Shown piece after piece: positions 60,212-64,000 of a stretch of DNA of 64,000 nucleotides; the first letter of the stretch is position 1, and each line of letters begins with the position of its first letter. The translations under genes and the position numbers were made by a program. Below the pieces are notes generated by a model, which was not told the origin of the DNA, did no database searches, and saw only the letters and a program-made list of their open reading frames with translations. The stretch spans positions 124,001 through 188,000 of the forward strand of contig NZ_JMLU01000002.1 of NCBI RefSeq assembly GCF_000686885.1, in the 5' to 3' direction. This stretch comes from Flavobacterium sasangense DSM 21067 (GTDB lineage: Bacteria > Bacteroidota > Bacteroidia > Flavobacteriales > Flavobacteriaceae).

Positions 60212-60976
60212 ATGAAAAGTACTTTTAATCCCGAATTTTTAGATAAAAAAGAAGTTATCCAAAATTGTGTAACCAATTATTACAATTTAGGCACTTTTAT
60301 TTATGAAGGAAATAGAAATAGTATCAAGATTTTTGATTTGGAAGACTGTACAATTTGTATAAAAGCATTCAAAAAACCACATCTTTTCAATAAAATAATG
60401 TATACTTATTTTAGAAAGAGTAAAGCAAAGCGTTCTTTTGAATATGCAAAATTGTTGCTGGAAAAGGGAATTGGAACACCAAAACCAATTGCTTATTATG
60501 AAAATTTTGATGGTTTAGGATTAAACGATAGTTATTATGTTAGCGAGTTTTTGAAAAGCGATTTTAGATACCGAGAATTATTGAAAATGGAGGATGAAGT
60601 AATAAAAGAAGCTGTTTTAAGACAATTTGTTGCTTTTACCTATAAGTTACACCAAGCTAATATTGAATTTATTGATCATTCTACTGGAAATACTTTGATA
60701 AAAGATTTAGGAAATGGACAATATGCTTTTTATCTAGTAGATTTAAATAGAACCAATTTTGATAAAAAATTGACTTTTGAAGAGCGCATGAAAAATTTCT
60801 CCAAATTAACTTCAAGCGAAGCTATCATTGCAATTATGAGTGATGAGTATGCGAAATTGTCAGGAGAAAATAAAGAAATGGTTTTCAATGCCATGTGGAA
60901 AGCTACACAAGAATTTCAACATCAGTTTTATAGAAAAAAAAGACTGAAAAAGAAATTAAAGTTCTGGAAAAAGTAG
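60212..60976 (+). CDS. LPS-kinase-like protein, copy 2
   Basis: A 254-residue paralogue of the gene at 55494 of the same length. Conserved parts include CIKAFKKPHLFNKIMYTYFRKSKAKRSFEYAK, IGTPKPIAYYEN, IEFIDHSTGNTLI (D-x4-N), FYLVDLNR and the basic tail RKKRLKKKLKFWKK. Both copies keep the catalytic-type residues and so are likely active, perhaps on different core sugars. The Met at 60212 is chosen over an upstream frame to 60194 because homology begins there and the other start has no family sequence. It is followed by GT2 with 24 bp between. Confidence 0.8.
   Translation: MKSTFNPEFLDKKEVIQNCVTNYYNLGTFIYEGNRNSIKIFDLEDCTICIKAFKKPHLFNKIMYTYFRKSKAKRSFEYAKLLLEKGIGTPKPIAYYENFDGLGLNDSYYVSEFLKSDFRYRELLKMEDEVIKEAVLRQFVAFTYKLHQANIEFIDHSTGNTLIKDLGNGQYAFYLVDLNRTNFDKKLTFEERMKNFSKLTSSEAIIAIMSDEYAKLSGENKEMVFNAMWKATQEFQHQFYRKKRLKKKLKFWKK
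60932..60975 (+). repeat. Kinase-tail direct repeat, copy C
   Basis: The parent of copy B: identical over 44 bp, ending in the TAG stop of the kinase (60974-60976). A second in-frame TAG stands right before the GT2 ATG. Confidence 0.9.
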
Positions 60977-61000
60977 TATTTTCACTTTTTAATTCATTAG

Positions 61001-61819
61001 ATGAAATTATCTGTTATTATTACTACCTACAATTCAGAAGAATGGCTTGCAAAAGTTCTCGAAGGTTATAGTTGCCAAACTGAGCAGAATTTTGAAATAG
61101 TTATAGCAGATGATGGTTCAACTTTGAAAACAAAGGAAGTTATTACTTCATTTTCTTCTAAATTTAACTTTCCAATAGTTCATGTTTGGCAACCTGATGA
61201 GGGTTTTCAAAAATGTAAAATTCTTAATAAGGCTATTTTAAGTGCTAATTCAGATTACTTATTATTTACTGATGGTGATTGTATTCCGAGAGAAGATTTT
61301 GTTGCTCAACATTTAAAGTATAAAGAGGATGGTTATTTTTTGTCAGGTGGTTATTTTAAACTGCCAATGGATACCTCTAAATTAATTGATAGCAATATTA
61401 TATTAAAGCAACAATGTTTTTCTAAAAGATGGTTAGTTACTAATGGGGTGAAAAATTCTTTTAAATTAACAAAGTTAATAAAGACAAAGTGGTTTGCTGC
61501 TTTTATGAATTGGATAACACCTACAAAAAAGACTTTTAATGGTCATAACACATCTTGTTTTAAAAAAGATTTGTTAGAAGTTAATGGGTTTAATGAAGAT
61601 ATGAGTTATGGAGGACTAGATAGAGAAGTTGGTGAACGTCTTTTTAACCTAGGAATATTAGCAAAACAAATTCGTTATAGTGCGGTTTGTGTACATTTAA
61701 ATCATAAAAGATCTTATAAATCTCTTGAAAATATTAAACGAAATAATGATATAAGGAGATATAATAAATCTCATAATATTATTAAAACACTAAATGGTAT
61801 TGTAAAAATAACCGATTAA
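61001..61819 (+). CDS. GT2-family glycosyltransferase
   Basis: A 272-residue cytoplasmic glycosyltransferase with a GT-A fold. Motifs: LSVIITTYNSEEWL, VIADDGST, the metal-binding LFTDGDCIPREDFV (D-x-D), and a galactosyltransferase-type segment (FNGHNTSCFKKDLLEVNGFNEDMSYGGLDREVGERL) with the ED/DRE acceptor residues. It probably adds a hexose or similar sugar to the LPS or a surface glycan. It follows the second kinase by 24 bp, in the same order as the remnant pair at 59537-59815. Confidence 0.9.
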   Translation: MKLSVIITTYNSEEWLAKVLEGYSCQTEQNFEIVIADDGSTLKTKEVITSFSSKFNFPIVHVWQPDEGFQKCKILNKAILSANSDYLLFTDGDCIPREDFVAQHLKYKEDGYFLSGGYFKLPMDTSKLIDSNIILKQQCFSKRWLVTNGVKNSFKLTKLIKTKWFAAFMNWITPTKKTFNGHNTSCFKKDLLEVNGFNEDMSYGGLDREVGERLFNLGILAKQIRYSAVCVHLNHKRSYKSLENIKRNNDIRRYNKSHNIIKTLNGIVKITD

Positions 61820-61889
61820 TAAAGTATTAAATACAGAATTGAGCTTCATTCAAAGCTAGAATGATGAATTTAAAGAGAAGTTTTTTAGA

Positions 61890-62915
61890 TTAGTTCTTTT
61901 TATAGTATTCTTTGTACCATTCTATAAAACTGGCTACTCCTTCAGAAATATTTGTTTTAGGTTCATAATCAAAATCGGCAATTAAATTATCTATATCTGC
62001 CCAAGTACTTTCTACATCACCTGCCTGCATAGGCATCATTTCTTTTTGAGCTGTTATTCCAGTAGTTTTTTCTATTTCGGTTATAAATTCCAAAAGTTTT
62101 ACAGGTTTATTATTACCAATATTGTATATTTTATAATTCGAATCTTCGAAGTTTATAGAGTCAAATTTGTTAATAATCGAGATTATACCGTTGATAATGT
62201 CATCAACATAAGTAAAATCACGAGACAAATTTCCATTATTAAAAACTTTAATAGGTTTGTTGTTTAAAACGGCATCCGTAAACAAAAACATAGCCATATC
62301 AGGTCTTCCCCAAGGGCCATAAACAGTAAAGAAACGCAAACCAATAGTTTTTATACCATAAAGATGAGAATAAGTGTGCGCCATTAATTCGTTTGATTTT
62401 TTAGTAGCAGCATACAAACTGATTGGATGGTCAACATTATCATTTGTAGAAAAAGGAATTTTTTCATTTAGACCATATACACTAGAACTACTTGCAAAAA
62501 TCAATTTTTCAATATTGTTATTTCTACAGCATTCTAAAATGTTTAAAAATCCCATTACATTGCTTTCAGCATATACAAATGGGTTTTCAATACTATATCG
62601 AACTCCTGCTTGTGCTGCCAAGTTAACTACTATATCAAATTTTTCATTTTGAAATAAAATAGGAAGATGCTCGCGATCTTCAAGATTGAGTTTTATGAAT
62701 TTGAAGTTTTTAGTAGGTAACGAACTGTTGTATAGTACATTTTCAGAAAGACATTGTTCTTGTATCCCTAATTGTTTTAAACGTGCTAATTTTAAATTAG
62801 GATCATAATAATCATTTAGGTTGTCTAATCCTACAACTGAATGGTTAGCATTCAAAAGATTAATACATAAATGATAACCAATAAAACCAGCTGCGCCTGT
62901 TACTAATACCTTCAT
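61890..62915 (-). CDS. NAD-dependent epimerase, UDP-glucuronate 4-epimerase type
   Basis: A 341-residue extended SDR. The Rossmann motif GAAGFIG is at residues 7-13; DNLNDYYDPNLKLARL after the second strand is characteristic of UDP-glucuronate epimerases. SSSVYG and the catalytic SLYAATKKS (Y-x3-K) follow, then FTVYGPWGRPDMA and the late PMQAGDVESTWADI. It should make UDP-galacturonate or a similar uronic acid for the surface glycan. The ATG at 62915 is preferred: a -7 element lies at 62934-62941, covering the upstream Met. Confidence 0.9.
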   Translation of the reverse strand: MKVLVTGAAGFIGYHLCINLLNANHSVVGLDNLNDYYDPNLKLARLKQLGIQEQCLSENVLYNSSLPTKNFKFIKLNLEDREHLPILFQNEKFDIVVNLAAQAGVRYSIENPFVYAESNVMGFLNILECCRNNNIEKLIFASSSSVYGLNEKIPFSTNDNVDHPISLYAATKKSNELMAHTYSHLYGIKTIGLRFFTVYGPWGRPDMAMFLFTDAVLNNKPIKVFNNGNLSRDFTYVDDIINGIISIINKFDSINFEDSNYKIYNIGNNKPVKLLEFITEIEKTTGITAQKEMMPMQAGDVESTWADIDNLIADFDYEPKTNISEGVASFIEWYKEYYKKN

Positions 62916-62933
62916 ACGAACAATTTTGTTATT

Positions 62934-62941
62934 CAAAGATA
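62934..62941 (-). promoter_or_regulatory. -7 element of the epimerase gene
   Basis: The minus strand reads TATCTTTG (complement of 62934-62941), an exact TAnnTTTG match 18 bp before the ATG at 62915, overlapping the end of the next gene upstream. Confidence 0.5.
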
Positions 62942-62945
62942 GTTT

Positions 62946-64000
62946 TTAATTGGATTTAAAGAAATTTTTAAAGTAATTAAATTTTTTTCGCATTTGAAAT
63001 TTTCGAATCAAATTAAGTGGTTTTCTCTTTAATTTTTTTCTTTCATTATTTTCAATAAAAGCAATAGAGGCGTCAATAACCCTTTTGCTAGATAGTCCAT
63101 CGAAATATGGATGTTCCAATATTATGAAATCGTGAATTTTTGTCATTAATGCTTCTGGTTTACTAAGTGCCAAAAGGATGTTAGATTCTAATTCGGTAGC
63201 TTCAAGTGTGTTTATGAAATAATCAAAGGGTTTGTTGTTTCTAAATGTGACAACAGGTTTTTCTTGAATTAAAAATTCTGTAATAATAGATGAAGTGTCA
63301 GCAATTAAAACATCTGCGTGTTTTAAAGGCTCTAAAGATTCTAAAAATGGAATATATCGTACATTAGGATAGTTATTCAATTCTTGAAATTTTTCAACAA
63401 TTTCAACTGCCATTTTTGGATGTAAATTGATAATCCAATTCCATTCATTCTTTTCGATTAATGATTTTATAGTTTTAAAAACTTCCTCATTATGAGCTAA
63501 ACTTAAAGCTGTAGTAAAGGTAGAAGCAAGAAATATGGTTGGCTTTTCATCAGAAGTTTTTTCTTCTTTTGGGAAAAGAATATCTACTTTAGACCAACCC
63601 GTTTCAACTACTTTGAAAAAACCATGCTTTTTTTCAAGTTCTTTAAAATAAGTGGTTGTCGATGGTCCTTGTGTACAATATAAATCAAAAAAGCCTCTAA
63701 TTCTGAAGTGTCCTTTATCTTTACTTCTTTTGTTAACACTAAATCCATGAAAGACTTGAACTTTTATGCCAGGAAAAAAGTGAGGAACTTCATTTGCTGC
63801 AACAAGTACAATATCGGGTTTGTAGACAACAACATCTTCAACGTTATGGAGAATTTCTTCATTATGAGATAACTTACTCTTTGTAGATTCGATTTCAACA
63901 AACCATTTTACTGTAAATCCTCTTTTTTTAATTTCTTCTGCTAAGGGAAGTCCAATAGGAATACTGTATGGATGCGCTATATAGATTAAAAACCGATACA
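62946..64000 (-). CDS. CDP-glycerol glycerophosphotransferase family protein (5' end outside window)
   Basis: The minus-strand frame is open from the stop at 62946 to the window edge, so the protein has at least 350 residues and its N-terminus is outside the window. In order: LIYIAHPYSIPIGLPLAEE, a VFHGFSVNKRSKDK segment with the His-Gly of the family, FDLYCTQGPSTTTYF, VETGWSKVDILFP, INLHPKM, and IADTSSIITEFLIQEKPVV, all matching the CDP-glycerol glycerophosphotransferase/TagB-TagF fold. The Met at 63413 is an internal residue. In Gram-negatives such proteins add glycerol- or ribitol-phosphate-like or other CDP-activated groups to surface glycans. Function is family-level only. Confidence 0.82.
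   Translation of the reverse strand, partial: YRFLIYIAHPYSIPIGLPLAEEIKKRGFTVKWFVEIESTKSKLSHNEEILHNVEDVVVYKPDIVLVAANEVPHFFPGIKVQVFHGFSVNKRSKDKGHFRIRGFFDLYCTQGPSTTTYFKELEKKHGFFKVVETGWSKVDILFPKEEKTSDEKPTIFLASTFTTALSLAHNEEVFKTIKSLIEKNEWNWIINLHPKMAVEIVEKFQELNNYPNVRYIPFLESLEPLKHADVLIADTSSIITEFLIQEKPVVTFRNNKPFDYFINTLEATELESNILLALSKPEALMTKIHDFIILEHPYFDGLSSKRVIDASIAFIENNERKKLKRKPLNLIRKFQMRKKFNYFKNFFKSN

Noticed and set aside
63413..63413. A short 155-residue gene starting at the Met here
   Set aside because: The frame is open upstream to the window edge and the translated upstream part matches the same transferase family, so the Met is internal.

Overview
The window looks like a chromosomal segment of a Flavobacterium-type bacterium (Bacteroidota, Flavobacteriia). 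The DNA is very AT-rich. Promoters carry the Bacteroidota -7 element TAnnTTTG, and most genes have no Shine-Dalgarno sequence. There are several lineage markers: two type IX secretion (T9SS) proteins with gliding-motility-type C-terminal domains, the gliding lipoprotein GldI, a bacillithiol synthesis gene (bshC), a 2TM-domain LytS/LytTR system, and REP-like intergenic repeats of a kind I associate with flavobacteria. The species cannot be fixed from the sequence alone.

Layout. 1-5.4 kb: the end of a lipocalin-like lipoprotein gene and a DUF721 gene, then the glyoxylate-shunt operon aceB-aceA, which is divergent from an XRE/short-chain-fatty-acid-type regulator; two direct repeats and a perfect palindrome lie between them. 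5.4-13.1 kb (minus strand): ndk, an FGE-fold protein without the catalytic cysteines, bshC, a lipoprotein and a 1212-residue T9SS adhesin with four ~73-residue repeats. 13.2-22 kb (mostly plus): a radical SAM protein, a three-gene biotin-dependent acyl-CoA carboxylase operon, a LysM/NlpC-P60 peptidase and a persulfide-dioxygenase-like MBL-rhodanese protein. 22-30.9 kb: rimO, a FadL-type porin, a Gly/Trp-rich lipoprotein, proS, twin tRNA-Glu genes, rpsT and typA. 31-38.7 kb (minus): two cyclophilin-FKBP fusion isomerases, gldI, a DHH phosphoesterase, a second T9SS protein and an ABC-2 exporter. 38.8-45.5 kb (minus): a TetR-ABC1 kinase pair with a palindromic operator, a nucleoid-associated protein, a pRiA4b ORF-3 family protein, glutaminase, and overlapping HPP and ClC membrane protein genes. 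45.7-49 kb: a TPR protein, a histidine kinase fused to a 2TM domain, a stand-alone 2TM protein and a LytTR regulator. 49-52.5 kb: ctaA, a tRNA nucleotidyltransferase and a Sua5-type protein.

From 52.5 kb to the end the window is a surface-glycan locus: a candidate sialyltransferase, a YejM/PbgA-like membrane protein, two paralogous LPS-kinase-like proteins, neuA-neuB-neuC for CMP-sialic (or related nonulosonic) acid, a GT2 glycosyltransferase, a UDP-glucuronate-type epimerase and a truncated CDP-glycerol glycerophosphotransferase-like gene. The 3' tail of the kinase gene occurs three times as a direct repeat. The first two copies bracket neuABC and the last two bracket a scar where a GT2 fragment abuts, tail to tail, a fragment of a polysaccharide pyruvyl transferase gene. 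I read this as modular cassette exchange by recombination at the kinase tail.

I saw no CRISPR array, intact insertion sequence, prophage, rRNA operon or plasmid origin.
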